Shown: positions 52,015 to 60,580 of the stretch, in pieces | Layout of the letters: each line of letters begins with the position of its first letter | Numbering within the stretch: the first letter of the stretch is position 1 | NCBI GenBank assembly: GCA_963771505.1 | Contig: CAVYTO010000006.1 | Coordinates: 372,001-436,000, forward strand | DNA length: 64,000 nt | Reading direction: 5' to 3' | DNA from: JAJPHW01 sp963771505 | Lineage (GTDB): Bacteria > Acidobacteriota > Terriglobia > Terriglobales > Acidobacteriaceae | Made by a program: the position numbers and the translations under genes | The notes under the pieces: generated by a model | Told to the model about the DNA's origin: nothing | The model's database searches: none | What the model saw: only the letters and a program-made list of their open reading frames with translations

Positions 52015-53478
52015 TCAATCCCTCGCGCGGTTCTTGATCCATATCGGAGTTCCGACAAATCCAAACGCGGCCCGTATCTGGTTTTCGAGGAAACGCTGGT
52101 AGGCAAAGTGTAATTTTACCTTTCTGTCGGTGAACAGCACAAATGTCGGCGGAGAAACTCCTGCCTGGGTAACGTAATAAATTCTGACTTGTTGTTTCGC
52201 CGGAACCGAGGCGCGCTCGAAGTCGACCTTCTTTAGGAACCGATTCATTTCGCCTGTGGTCACACGCTTTCGCCGCTCAGCGGCCACTTTTTCGAGCATC
52301 GGGAAAATTTTGTCCGTACCCACGCCGCTGGCTGCGGAAATAAAGAGAACTGGCGCGTAACTAAGAAATTTCAAACTGTCCCGCAGGCGGTCTTCGTAGG
52401 CTTCCTTGTCAGCCGGACGCTTACTGTCCTGCATGCGTGCGGCTTTCGACTGGCTCACCGGTTTCTTCTTTCCGCTGATCACCAGGTCCCATTTGTTCAC
52501 CAGGATGATCACCGACCGGCCGCTCTCGTGCGCATAACCAGCAATCGTCGCGTCTAGGGCGCTGACGCCCTCGGTGGCATCAATGACCATCAGCGCGATG
52601 TCGGAAGCTTCTAGATGCTTGCGCGCCATCACGACGGAAAGCTTCTCCGCCATTAAATGCGTCTTGCCTTTGCGTCGAATGCCGGCGGTATCGATGAAGC
52701 GAAATCGCTGCCCGTCGCGGTCGACGACTTCGTCCACGGCATCGCGAGTGGTACCCGGAATTGGCGATACGATCGATCGGTCGCCGCCCGTCAAGCGATT
52801 CAACAACGTCGACTTGCCGACGTTAGGATGCCCGATGATCGCGACCTTGGTTTCGGCAGGCACGCTATCGGTTTCCGCTTCGAGGCCGTGTTCGGTTTCC
52901 GGCTCATCGTCCGATGCTTCCGGGTCTCGGCCTACTTCTCCGGGAACCGCATCCAGCACGGCGTCTAACAGATCGTCCACGCCACGGCCGTGTTCCGCCG
53001 AGACCGGAAAGATATTGCGGATACCAAGCCGGTGAAAATCATCCATCAACCTCGACTGCTTTTCGCTATCGACTTTATTGACTGCCAGAAACAGCGGCTT
53101 GCCGCCGCGCAACAGAATCCGCGCAAGCTCAAGGTCGGGTCCAGCGAGTTCCGTTCGGCCATCGACCACCATGACCACTGCGTCGGCATCCACCAACGCC
53201 ACCTTCGCCTGACGAAAAATCTCCGCGGGTATCAACTCTCTATCTTCGGGAACGATTCCGCCCGTATCTACAATGCGCAAACGCCGGCCACGCCAGTGGG
53301 CTTCCCCGTAGAGGCGGTCGCGCGTAATGCCCGGTTCATCGCCAACGATCGCGCGCCGCGAGCCCACGATGCGATTAAACAGCGTTGATTTGCCTACATT
53401 GGGACGGCCGACAATGGCCAGCGTGGCGGACCCCGCCGCGGCGGGGGCGCTCATCGAACTAGTTCGGATACGAGTCAA
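52015..53478 (-). CDS. der: Der (EngA) double-domain ribosome-assembly GTPase
   Basis: The 487 residues contain two Era-like GTP-binding domains. G1 is at about 24-31 (GRPNVGKSTLFN) and about 217-224 (GHPNVGKSTLLN), with DTGG/DTAG and NKVD/NKWD motifs. A C-terminal KH-like domain (about 385-480) follows. The acidic linker between the two GTPase domains is clear (EASDDEPETEHGLEAETD). Der is needed for 50S subunit maturation. The start at 53478 gives a short extra N-terminus; ATG at 53454 is a good alternative. Length is normal. Confidence 0.95.
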   Translation of the reverse strand: MTRIRTSSMSAPAAAGSATLAIVGRPNVGKSTLFNRIVGSRRAIVGDEPGITRDRLYGEAHWRGRRLRIVDTGGIVPEDRELIPAEIFRQAKVALVDADAVVMVVDGRTELAGPDLELARILLRGGKPLFLAVNKVDSEKQSRLMDDFHRLGIRNIFPVSAEHGRGVDDLLDAVLDAVPGEVGRDPEASDDEPETEHGLEAETDSVPAETKVAIIGHPNVGKSTLLNRLTGGDRSIVSPIPGTTRDAVDEVVDRDGQRFRFIDTAGIRRKGKTHLMAEKLSVVMARKHLEASDIALMVIDATEGVSALDATIAGYAHESGRSVIILVNKWDLVISGKKKPVSQSKAARMQDSKRPADKEAYEDRLRDSLKFLSYAPVLFISAASGVGTDKIFPMLEKVAAERRKRVTTGEMNRFLKKVDFERASVPAKQQVRIYYVTQAGVSPPTFVLFTDRKVKLHFAYQRFLENQIRAAFGFVGTPIWIKNRARD

Positions 53479-53533
53479 TTGCTTCCTTGGAATCGCCTAA
53501 CGGATGGCTGCTGACTGTTTATTATAGAGACTC

Positions 53534-55546
53534 GTGAGCTTCACTTCGCTACCTTCGTCCGCAGCTCCTCCCGAAGCGCGCCGCCACGATGTTTCGCTGC
53601 ACCAGTTTTTCTCGCCCGGCGGGGTCCTGGCACAGCTTCATCCGGCGTATGAATTTCGTCGCGGACAGCTGCAAATGGCCCAGGCTGTTGAGCAAGCGAT
53701 CGAACAACGCCGTCATTTGATCGTTGAAGCTGGAACCGGAACCGGAAAGACCCTCGCTTATCTCTTGCCGGTCATCCGTTCCGGCAAGCGCGTGATTATT
53801 TCCACCGGAACAAAAAATTTGCAAGAGCAACTGTTCCACAAAGACATCCCGTTCCTGGAGCAGGCGCTGTTCCCGGCTGGCGAAGGAAAACTGAACGTCT
53901 GCTACATGAAAGGGCGGGGCAATTACCTTTGCCGCAAAAAGCTGTATGACCTCACCGACCAGCCCTTCCTCACTGGCCTGGAAGAGATCGAGCAATACCG
54001 AGCGATAGCCGCTTGGGAAAAAAATACCGCCACGGGGGACCGCGCCGAGTTGGCTTCGCTGCCAGAAGCAAGCGCGCTTTGGCATAAACTCGATGCCCGC
54101 GCCGATACCTGCATCGGACAAAAGTGCAGCTCATTTGATCGGTGCTTTATCACCCAAATGCGGCGACGCGCGCAGGAAGCGGACATCATCATCGTCAATC
54201 ATCACCTATTTTTTGCCGACCTAGGCATCAAGCAGCAGTCGGAATACGCGCCCGAGGCCGGTATTCTTCCCGAAGTCGGAACTGTGATTTTCGACGAAGC
54301 CCACGAATTGGAAGATGTCGCTGGAAGCTACTTCGGGGTTGGCGTGAGCAATGCGCGATTCGAAGAACTCACCCGCGATGTCGAAGCCTCTCTCCAGCGC
54401 AACCACATGCTGTCAGCTGCTCTCTCCGGTGCGGTGAAAAGTTTGAGAGAGCGAGCTTTATTCTTTTTTGCTCTTCTGCCTCCCGGCGAAGGCCGTTTCG
54501 CATTCGAAAGCCGCCGCGAATTTCTCGAGGAAAACGGGGACGAATTCCTGAGCTTACAACAATCGCTGCAACGGCTTTGCTCAGAGCTGGAAAACATTCC
54601 GTCCCGGCCTGAAGAAGTTTTCGGTTTTTCCCGCCGTGCCCAGGAATTGCAGGTGCACCTCGGATTCTTAATGGAGTCCGAAGATCGCAACACCGTGTTT
54701 TGGATCGAACGCCGTCGTGGCGCTCGCGACCGCTACAATGTATTCCTTCAGGCCACGCCGATCGATGTCGCGCCGATTTTGAAAACGTGCCTATTCGAAA
54801 AGCTGGATTGCGCAGTGCTTACTTCCGCAACCCTCGCGGTCGGCGGCGGCTTCGACTATTTTCGCCATCGGCTGGGATTCGAACATGCCCGCGAACTGGT
54901 TCTGCCCTCGCACTTCGACTATCAGACCCAGGCTCTTTTTTATGTCCCGCCTGATTTACCCGATCCGCGCACGCCTCAATTTGCTACGCTCGCTGCGGAA
55001 CGCATTCGCAAAATACTGGAACTCACTCGCGGCCGCGCCTTCGTGCTTTTCACCAGCTACGCGCAGATGCGCGACGTCCACGAGCGCCTGATCGGGCAGC
55101 TTGAATATCCGATTCTCTTACAAGGTGATGCACCCAAGAACACGCTGCTCGAAGAATTCCGCCTCACGCCAAACGCAGTGCTGCTTGCAACTTCGTCATT
55201 CTGGCAAGGGGTCGACGTTCAGGGCGAACAACTCAGTTGCGTGATCATTGACCGCTTGCCCTTCGCCGTACCAAGCGACCCGGTGGTGGCTGCTCGCGTG
55301 AAATCAATCGACGGCGAAGGCGGCAATGCATTCTTTCAATATCAGGTGCCCGCTGCTGTGATTACCCTGAAACAGGGCTTTGGTCGGCTCATCCGATCGC
55401 TTCATGATCGCGGCCTCCTCGTGCTTCTCGATAATCGCATCCTCAAAAAACAGTACGGCAAAGTCTTCATTGAGAGTCTTCCCAACTACCGCAAGACGAC
55501 CGACTGGAAGCAAGTCGAGGAGTTTTTCGGCGTCAGCGACGCCTAA
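53534..55546 (+). CDS. dinG: DinG/XPD-type ATP-dependent helicase
   Basis: This 670-residue protein starts at GTG. It has Walker A in EAGTGTGKTLAYLLPV, the DEAH box in IFDEAHELEDV and the final helicase motifs (SFWQGVDVQGEQLSCVIIDR, QGFGRLIRSLHDRGLLVLLD). Four cysteines between motifs Ia and II (CYMKGRGNYLCRKK, DTCIGQKCSSFDRC) fit an iron-sulfur cluster. XPD/DinG helicases unwind DNA 5' to 3'. The region lacks an exonuclease domain. The gene is divergent from der. It is followed by an odd in-frame coding remnant. Confidence 0.92.
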   Translation: MSFTSLPSSAAPPEARRHDVSLHQFFSPGGVLAQLHPAYEFRRGQLQMAQAVEQAIEQRRHLIVEAGTGTGKTLAYLLPVIRSGKRVIISTGTKNLQEQLFHKDIPFLEQALFPAGEGKLNVCYMKGRGNYLCRKKLYDLTDQPFLTGLEEIEQYRAIAAWEKNTATGDRAELASLPEASALWHKLDARADTCIGQKCSSFDRCFITQMRRRAQEADIIIVNHHLFFADLGIKQQSEYAPEAGILPEVGTVIFDEAHELEDVAGSYFGVGVSNARFEELTRDVEASLQRNHMLSAALSGAVKSLRERALFFFALLPPGEGRFAFESRREFLEENGDEFLSLQQSLQRLCSELENIPSRPEEVFGFSRRAQELQVHLGFLMESEDRNTVFWIERRRGARDRYNVFLQATPIDVAPILKTCLFEKLDCAVLTSATLAVGGGFDYFRHRLGFEHARELVLPSHFDYQTQALFYVPPDLPDPRTPQFATLAAERIRKILELTRGRAFVLFTSYAQMRDVHERLIGQLEYPILLQGDAPKNTLLEEFRLTPNAVLLATSSFWQGVDVQGEQLSCVIIDRLPFAVPSDPVVAARVKSIDGEGGNAFFQYQVPAAVITLKQGFGRLIRSLHDRGLLVLLDNRILKKQYGKVFIESLPNYRKTTDWKQVEEFFGVSDA

Positions 55547-55675
55547 AAGCTCGGCAACACAAACCAATCCAGCTCACAGCAATACAGCCAGCTTGGCGCA
55601 AATGGCAACTGCTACGACGTCACTCTCGATGCCGTCGCGAACATACTGACAGCCGCTACCAACGGTTGCCAATAA
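55547..55675 (+). pseudogene. Short coding-like remnant after dinG
   Basis: Directly behind the dinG stop, and in the same frame, 42 codons run without a stop. The peptide includes QYSQLGANGNCYDVTLDAVA and ends TNGCQ, with two cysteines 20 residues apart. There is no start codon or ribosome site of its own. The composition looks like the C-terminus of an exported or pilin-like protein. It could be a leftover of a deleted gene, a readthrough extension or chance. Confidence 0.3.
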
Positions 55676-55691
55676 TCTAGCCCGCATGTAA

Positions 55692-55720
55692 AAAGGAACG
55701 CGATGGAAGCGCGTCCCTTT
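55692..55720 (+). terminator. Intrinsic terminator downstream of dinG
   Basis: AAAGGAACGCG (55692-55702) pairs with CGCGTCCCTTT (55710-55720) with one mismatch and a 7-base loop. It is followed by CTTTATTTTA. On the + strand it would end dinG transcription. The minus-strand reading also has a T-rich tail and could serve ddl, which ends at 55830. Confidence 0.75.
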
Positions 55721-55829
55721 CTTTATTTTAAATCTGTCATCCAGCCGAAATCGGCGTGCGCAACGCGTACGCCAATGCAGTCGAAGGATCCCTACCCGCT
55801 AAACGGAATCAGTCGCAGGCCTCGTGCCC

Positions 55830-57032
55830 CTACTTGCTGTACTGGTTCTTCAGCTTCTCCGCATGCCGCTCTAGCCCTAATCGAATCAATCGTTCAATCA
55901 GCTCGGAATATCCCAGCCCCGTTGCCGCCCACAGTTTCGGATACATGCTGATCGCGGTGAAACCCGGCATCGTGTTGATCTCGTTGAGATAGATTTTTCC
56001 GGACGTCGGATCCATCAGAAAATCAACTCGCGCCAGACCCGAGCAGTCCACCGCACGAAACGCGGCAATCGCAAGCTGCTGAATCTGCTTGCTCTGCGAT
56101 TTCGTCAGCTTCGCCGGAATAATAAGCTGTGAGCCTTCATCCAGATATTTTGCTTTGTAGTCGTAAAATTCCGTCGAAGGAACGATTTCCCCTGCCACAG
56201 ACGCCGACGGCTGATCGTTCCCCAGCACCGAACATTCAATCTCTCGCGCTTTATTTTTGTTTCCGCCCACGCCTTGCTCGATCACGATCTTGCGATCGAA
56301 TCGCGCCGCTTCCTCGATTGCAGGGCCGAGTTCACTGCGGTCATGCGCTTTCGAAATTCCCACGGACGAGCCCAGATTCGCCGGCTTCACAAACACTGGA
56401 TACTTCAAAGCATCTTCGACTTTCTTGTGTGTTTTCTTTTCGCTCGACTCCCATTCGCTGCGTAAGACCGTGACGTGTTTCACGATCGGCAATCCGTGCG
56501 CGCGGAACAAGGATTTCATCACGTCCTTGTCCATGCCAGCCGCGGAACCTAGAACTCCAGCCCCGACGTATGGCAGGTCGGCTAACTCAAGCAACCCTTG
56601 TATCGTTCCATCTTCGCCAAACGTCCCGTGGAGCACAGGGAAAACCACGTCGACATTGATCGCGCGATCAGTAGCACGCCGGGCCAACGCGTCGGTCTCG
56701 AACGGCACGAGCGCGTTCCCAGTTGCATCTCGGCGAGGTTCGGGAGGTACGACCACGGTCTCGCCTTTCGCCAGGACCGCCGCACCGGGCGTAGCCTCCG
56801 GATCACCAGCCCTCAGTTGAGTGGCGCGGGTGCCCCGGCCCGCGGACTTTCCAAACAAAAGCTGCTCGGCATCCGCCGAAGTCACCCACCTTCCCTCTTT
56901 GGTGATGCCGATGGGAACAACTTCGAACTTGCTCTTGTCGATAGCTTTGAAAACCGAGGCCGCTGACAGCAGCGAGATTTCGTGCTCACCGCTCCGTCCG
57001 CCGAATAAAATGCCCACGCGAAGTTTTTTCAT
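55830..57032 (-). CDS. ddl: D-alanine--D-alanine ligase
   Basis: The 400 residues form an ATP-grasp enzyme: KLRVGILFGGRSGEHEISLL at the N-terminus, FPVLHGTFGEDGTIQGLLEL for the first D-Ala site, VKPANLGSSVGISKAHD and the ATP/metal motif LNEINTMPGFTAISMYPKLW. It joins two D-alanines for peptidoglycan. An insert of about 35 residues near 70-105 (DPEATPGAAVLAKGE...) makes it longer than the usual about 310-370 residues. The gene stands alone, with a terminator downstream. Confidence 0.95.
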   Translation of the reverse strand: MKKLRVGILFGGRSGEHEISLLSAASVFKAIDKSKFEVVPIGITKEGRWVTSADAEQLLFGKSAGRGTRATQLRAGDPEATPGAAVLAKGETVVVPPEPRRDATGNALVPFETDALARRATDRAINVDVVFPVLHGTFGEDGTIQGLLELADLPYVGAGVLGSAAGMDKDVMKSLFRAHGLPIVKHVTVLRSEWESSEKKTHKKVEDALKYPVFVKPANLGSSVGISKAHDRSELGPAIEEAARFDRKIVIEQGVGGNKNKAREIECSVLGNDQPSASVAGEIVPSTEFYDYKAKYLDEGSQLIIPAKLTKSQSKQIQQLAIAAFRAVDCSGLARVDFLMDPTSGKIYLNEINTMPGFTAISMYPKLWAATGLGYSELIERLIRLGLERHAEKLKNQYSK

Positions 57033-57105
57033 GACCTTTTAGTCTGGACGGAGCCCATGCCAATCGTCAATCGCAGGATTGGTTCAAATGTTCAGGCCTG
57101 GCGAA

Positions 57106-57558
57106 TCATTCGGCGGAATTACCGTCCTGCCAGCGCTCTCTAACGCCAGCGATGAACTTTGCCTTGTCTCGCTGCATTTCCCGGCTGAGAGCCTTGTTCT
57201 CTGTATCCTCATGCGCAGCAGCCCATAGCACCATCTCGGCCAGAACCGGCGCGAGGTCGATTCCCTTTTGCGTCAATCGATAAATCGTCCTACGCCCGTC
57301 GGTAGAATCCACATGCGCGCTGACGATTCCGTGGCCCTGAAGTCGTTTCAGACGATCGGTCAAGATGTTCGTTGCCGGCTTCTCGTAGCCATCGAGAAAT
57401 TCTTTAAATGTTTTCGACCCGCGCAGCATCATGTCGCGAATGATCAATAAAGACCAGCGGTCCCCCAACATCTCTACCGAAGCGTTGAGCGGGCAGCCCG
57501 AACGCCGCTTGATTTCGGTTTTATTTTTTTCCACAATCTTGTCACTTGCATTTTGCAA
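57106..57558 (-). CDS. HxlR-family transcriptional regulator
   Basis: The 150 residues are a winged-helix HxlR domain: CPLNASVEMLGDRWSLLIIR, FKEFLDGYEKPATNILTDRL and GIVSAHVDSTDGRRTIYRLT. A single cysteine (SGCPL) sits at the position used for redox or aldehyde sensing in some relatives. The ATG at 57558 lies inside a palindrome; a GTG at 57534 would start just downstream of it and match the usual family start better. It is divergent from the VOC-DinB operon it probably represses or activates. Confidence 0.9.
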   Translation of the reverse strand: MQNASDKIVEKNKTEIKRRSGCPLNASVEMLGDRWSLLIIRDMMLRGSKTFKEFLDGYEKPATNILTDRLKRLQGHGIVSAHVDSTDGRRTIYRLTQKGIDLAPVLAEMVLWAAAHEDTENKALSREMQRDKAKFIAGVRERWQDGNSAE

Positions 57559-57574
57559 GTGACATTACTATAGT
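57540..57574. promoter_or_regulatory. Promoter of the VOC-DinB operon overlapped by an HxlR-type palindromic operator
   Basis: The arms TGTCACTTGCA (57540-57550) and TGCAAGTGACA (57554-57564) form a perfect 11-bp inverted repeat with a 3-base spacer. On the + strand, TTGCAT at 57546-57551 and TATAGT at 57569-57574 are separated by 17 bases and form a good sigma-70 promoter. The palindrome covers the -35 element and spacer. A bound dimer of the divergent HxlR protein would block transcription; this assignment is inferred from position. Confidence 0.75.
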
Positions 57575-57614
57575 CGCACATGGATGGTAAACATTCAACG
57601 AAGGAGTGACTAAC

Positions 57615-58040
57615 ATGCAACTCAATCCCTACCTGATCTATGACGGGAACTGCGAAGACGCCTTCAAGTTCTACGCAAAAGTGCTGGGCGCAAAAATCGA
57701 ATCCGCAGCGAGCTGGGAATCCACGCCCATGCGGGACCAGGTTCCAGCGGAGTGGCGAACCAAACTGATCCACGCCCGTCTAACCCTCCCAGACGGACAA
57801 GTCCTCATGGGATCCGATCCGCCTCCGGGACGTTATTCGAAGCCGGGCGGCTTTTCTGTGAACATTTCCGTCAACGATCCCGCCGAGGCTGACCGCTTGT
57901 TTCGCGATCTCTCGGAGGGCGGTACCGTCCATATGCCGATTGCAGAGACTTTTTGGGCGCAGCGCTTCGGAATGTTTATCGACCGATTCGGCATACCGTG
58001 GATGGTCAATTGCGAAAAGGCTGCTGAAAAAGCCGCCTGA
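57615..58040 (+). CDS. PhnB-like VOC-superfamily protein
   Basis: The start is ATG 57615 behind AAGGAG at 57601-57606; an upstream GTG at 57606 overlaps that site and is rejected. The 141 residues match the PhnB/YjdN group of the vicinal-oxygen-chelate fold: YLIYDGNCEDAFKFYAKVLG, HARLTLPDGQVLMGSDPP and FWAQRFGMFIDRFGIPWMVN. The enzymatic role of this group is not settled. It is the first gene of a four-gene run with its own promoter, opposite the HxlR regulator. Confidence 0.88.
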   Translation: MQLNPYLIYDGNCEDAFKFYAKVLGAKIESAASWESTPMRDQVPAEWRTKLIHARLTLPDGQVLMGSDPPPGRYSKPGGFSVNISVNDPAEADRLFRDLSEGGTVHMPIAETFWAQRFGMFIDRFGIPWMVNCEKAAEKAA

Positions 58041-58076
58041 AGACGGTTGCACATTCGAACTCTGATTGGAGAAACA

Positions 58077-58682
58077 ATGAGAAAAATTTCATTAATCGCG
58101 AGCATCGTGATTCTCTTGGGCGCCACTGCCGTTGCTCAATCGCTTACTCAGGCCGAACGCGACAAAGGCGTCCAATACCTGGAGCAGACCCGAGACGGCG
58201 TAGTCGCCGCCGTCAAGGGCCTCTCCGACACCCAAATGAAATTCAAACCTGCCCCCGACCGCTGGTCGGTGGCTGAAGTTGTAGAACATCTCGCGCTCGC
58301 GGAAGATGACGTTAGAGGCCAGATCGTAAACGGCGTGATGAAGTCGCCTGCCGGGGGCCCGGATCGCGACACCGCGAAAATTGACGCTGGGATTCTAATG
58401 ATGGTTCCCGACCGCAGCCGCAAAGCCAAAGCTCCCTCGCAGTTGGTACCGAGCAGTCGCTGGGCTCCGGCCGAGGCACTCGATCACTACGTGAAAAGCC
58501 GGGCCCAAACAATTGAGTTCTTGAAAACCACCCCGGATTTGCGCGAACATGCAGCCGACAGCCCGATCGGCGGTCCCAAGTGGGATGGATACGAGTTCCT
58601 TCTGTTCATGGGCGCTCACAGCGCACGCCACACCAAGCAGATTGATGAAGTGAAGGCCGATCCAAACTTCCCTAAGAGTTAA
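58077..58682 (+). CDS. Exported DinB-like (YfiT/DUF664-type) metal-binding four-helix protein
   Basis: The start is ATG 58077 behind GGAGA. The 201 residues begin with a signal peptide (MRKISLIASIVILLGATAVA) and continue with a DinB-like domain. The expected three histidines are visible: WSVAEVVEHLALAEDD and the C-terminal GAHSARHTKQIDEV. DinB-family proteins bind a divalent metal and some transfer thiols. An exported version is less usual. It lies between two VOC genes in the HxlR-linked operon. Confidence 0.85.
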   Translation: MRKISLIASIVILLGATAVAQSLTQAERDKGVQYLEQTRDGVVAAVKGLSDTQMKFKPAPDRWSVAEVVEHLALAEDDVRGQIVNGVMKSPAGGPDRDTAKIDAGILMMVPDRSRKAKAPSQLVPSSRWAPAEALDHYVKSRAQTIEFLKTTPDLREHAADSPIGGPKWDGYEFLLFMGAHSARHTKQIDEVKADPNFPKS

Positions 58683-58744
58683 CCTCACGTTGCCCACCCT
58701 GTCCGCACGCAAATTAAGGACAGGATTATTGTCGGAGAAAGAGC

Positions 58745-59218
58745 ATGCAAAAAATCACCACATTCCTATGGTTCAACAATCAGGCCGAAGAGGCCGTGAA
58801 CTTTTACGTTTCCATTTTCAAGAATTCTAAAATATCTAACATCGTTCGCCATAGCGACGCAGGCCCCGGCCCTAAGGGCGCTGTGATGGTGGTTAATTTC
58901 CAACTCGAAGGGCAGGAGTTCATCGCTCTCAATGGCGGCCCGCATCACACTTTCACTCCGGCGATTTCGCTGATGGTGGATTGCGAATCCCAGGCCGAAG
59001 TCGACACTCTTTGGAGTAAACTCACCGATGGCGGAAAAGAAGTGCAATGCGGCTGGCTTCAGGATAAATACGGTTTGTCATGGCAAATCGTCCCGCGCAT
59101 CTTCTTCGAATTAATGCGGGACAAAGACCCGGCAAAATCGCAGCGAGTATTTAAAGCCATGATGGGCATGGTGAAATTCGATATCGAAGCATTGAAGGGC
59201 GCCCACCGCGGAGAGTGA
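58745..59218 (+). CDS. PhnB/3-demethylubiquinone methyltransferase-like VOC protein
   Basis: The 157 residues start QKITTFLWFNNQAEEAVNFY and carry MVVNFQLEGQEFIALNGGPH, SLMVDCESQAEVDTLWSKLT and CGWLQDKYGLSWQIVPRIFF. These are the hallmarks of the PhnB-like VOC group often annotated as 3-demethylubiquinone-9 3-methyltransferase, though that activity is doubtful. It is a paralogue-level relative of the gene at 57615, with low identity. It belongs to the same + strand run. Confidence 0.9.
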   Translation: MQKITTFLWFNNQAEEAVNFYVSIFKNSKISNIVRHSDAGPGPKGAVMVVNFQLEGQEFIALNGGPHHTFTPAISLMVDCESQAEVDTLWSKLTDGGKEVQCGWLQDKYGLSWQIVPRIFFELMRDKDPAKSQRVFKAMMGMVKFDIEALKGAHRGE

Positions 59219-59300
59219 ACTAATCCACACGGGTGCCCCGTTCTTGTCGCGCACGTTGCGACAGGGGGAGTCTTTGACTTCAAGATTTAAGGAGCGCAAC

Positions 59301-60473
59301 ATGTCACAGGTTCGACTACTCGTTGGCACGCGCAAAGGCGCGTTCATCCTCACGTCCGACGGCAAGCGCAGCAACTGGGAAGTCTCAGGCCCGCACTTTG
59401 CCGGATGGGAAATTTACCATATGAAGGGATCGCCGGTTGATCCCAACCGCATTTACGTTTCGCAAACCAGCGGTTGGTTCGGGCAGGTCATCCAGCGCTC
59501 CGACGACGGAGGAAACACCTGGCACCAGCCGGGAACGCCCGCCGGAGAAGCGGGCCCGGGCGGCATGCCGAAGGGCGAAAGCAACAAATTCGCCTATGAC
59601 ACCTCCGCCGCGCCATTGACGACGCACCAGTTTTACGACGGCACGCAGCATCCCTGGGAATTTAAGCGCGTCTGGCACATCGAGCCGTCGCTCACCGAAT
59701 CCGACACGGTTTACGCCGGCATCGAAGACGCCGCCCTCTTCCGCTCAACCGATGGCGGCAAAAACTGGAAGGAACTGGCCGGATTGCGCGGCCACGGCAC
59801 CGGGCCGGCATGGCAGCCGGGCGCAGGCGGAATGTGCTTGCACACCATCATCCTCGATCCCAGCGATCCCGACCGGATCTACATCGCCATCTCCGCTGCC
59901 GGCGCGTTCCGCACCGACGACGGTGGACAAAGTTGGAAGCCCATCAATCAAGGCTTGTATTCGAAATACATTCCGAATCCCACTGCGGAAGTGGGCCATT
60001 GCGTTCATCATGTCGCCATGAATCCCAAGCGCCCGGGCGTACTCTTCATGCAGAAGCATTGGGACGTAATGCGCAGCGACAACGCCGGCGACCAGTGGAC
60101 AAAAATCAGCGGCAACCTGCCGACCGATTTCGGATTCGTGATCGACATTCACTCGCACGAGCCCGAGACAATCTACGTCGTCCCGATCAAGAGTGACAGC
60201 GAACACTTCCCTCTCGACGGCCAGCTGCGCGTTTTCCGTAGTCGCACCGGCGGCAACGAATGGGAGCCGCTAACCAAAGGCTTGCCGCAGAAAGACTGCT
60301 ACGTAAACGTCCTGCGCGATGCGATGGCCGTAGACACTCTCGACGACTGCGGCATTTACTTTGGCACCACCGGCGGACAGGTTTACGCATCCGCCGATGC
60401 GGGCGATAACTGGAGCCCGATTGTGCGGGATCTACCAGCGGTGCTGTCGGTGGAAGTGCAAACGTTGTCGTAA
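59301..60473 (+). CDS. Sialidase-like/BNR-repeat beta-propeller protein
   Basis: The start is ATG 59301 (MSQVRLLVGTRKGAFILTSD) behind AAGGAG. The 390 residues hold at least five Asp-box repeats: RSDDGGNTW, RSTDGGKNW, RTDDGGQSW, RSDNAGDQW, SADAGDNW. These mark a beta-propeller of the sialidase/VPS10/YCF48 type. There is no signal peptide and no catalytic arginine triad can be assigned, so hydrolase activity is doubtful. It is the last gene of the HxlR-linked operon. Confidence 0.85.
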   Translation: MSQVRLLVGTRKGAFILTSDGKRSNWEVSGPHFAGWEIYHMKGSPVDPNRIYVSQTSGWFGQVIQRSDDGGNTWHQPGTPAGEAGPGGMPKGESNKFAYDTSAAPLTTHQFYDGTQHPWEFKRVWHIEPSLTESDTVYAGIEDAALFRSTDGGKNWKELAGLRGHGTGPAWQPGAGGMCLHTIILDPSDPDRIYIAISAAGAFRTDDGGQSWKPINQGLYSKYIPNPTAEVGHCVHHVAMNPKRPGVLFMQKHWDVMRSDNAGDQWTKISGNLPTDFGFVIDIHSHEPETIYVVPIKSDSEHFPLDGQLRVFRSRTGGNEWEPLTKGLPQKDCYVNVLRDAMAVDTLDDCGIYFGTTGGQVYASADAGDNWSPIVRDLPAVLSVEVQTLS

Positions 60474-60539
60474 GAATTCAAATCTATCGCCAATTGTGCA
60501 AGCAGTGGGGCGTCGCTCTAGCCGAAGGTAGCCAAGAAA

Positions 60540-60561
60540 AGCGCCGCCCGAAGGCGGCGCT
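60540..60561 (-). terminator. Intrinsic terminator of the DUF6600 gene
   Basis: A perfect 9-bp stem (AGCGCCGCC with GGCGGCGCT) closes a tetraloop that reads TTCG on the minus strand. It is followed there by TTTTCTTGG. It lies about 20 bases after the stop of the large minus-strand gene at 60581. On the + strand there is no T-run, so it works one way. Confidence 0.88.
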
Positions 60562-60580
60562 GATTGACTTCCGACTGAGT

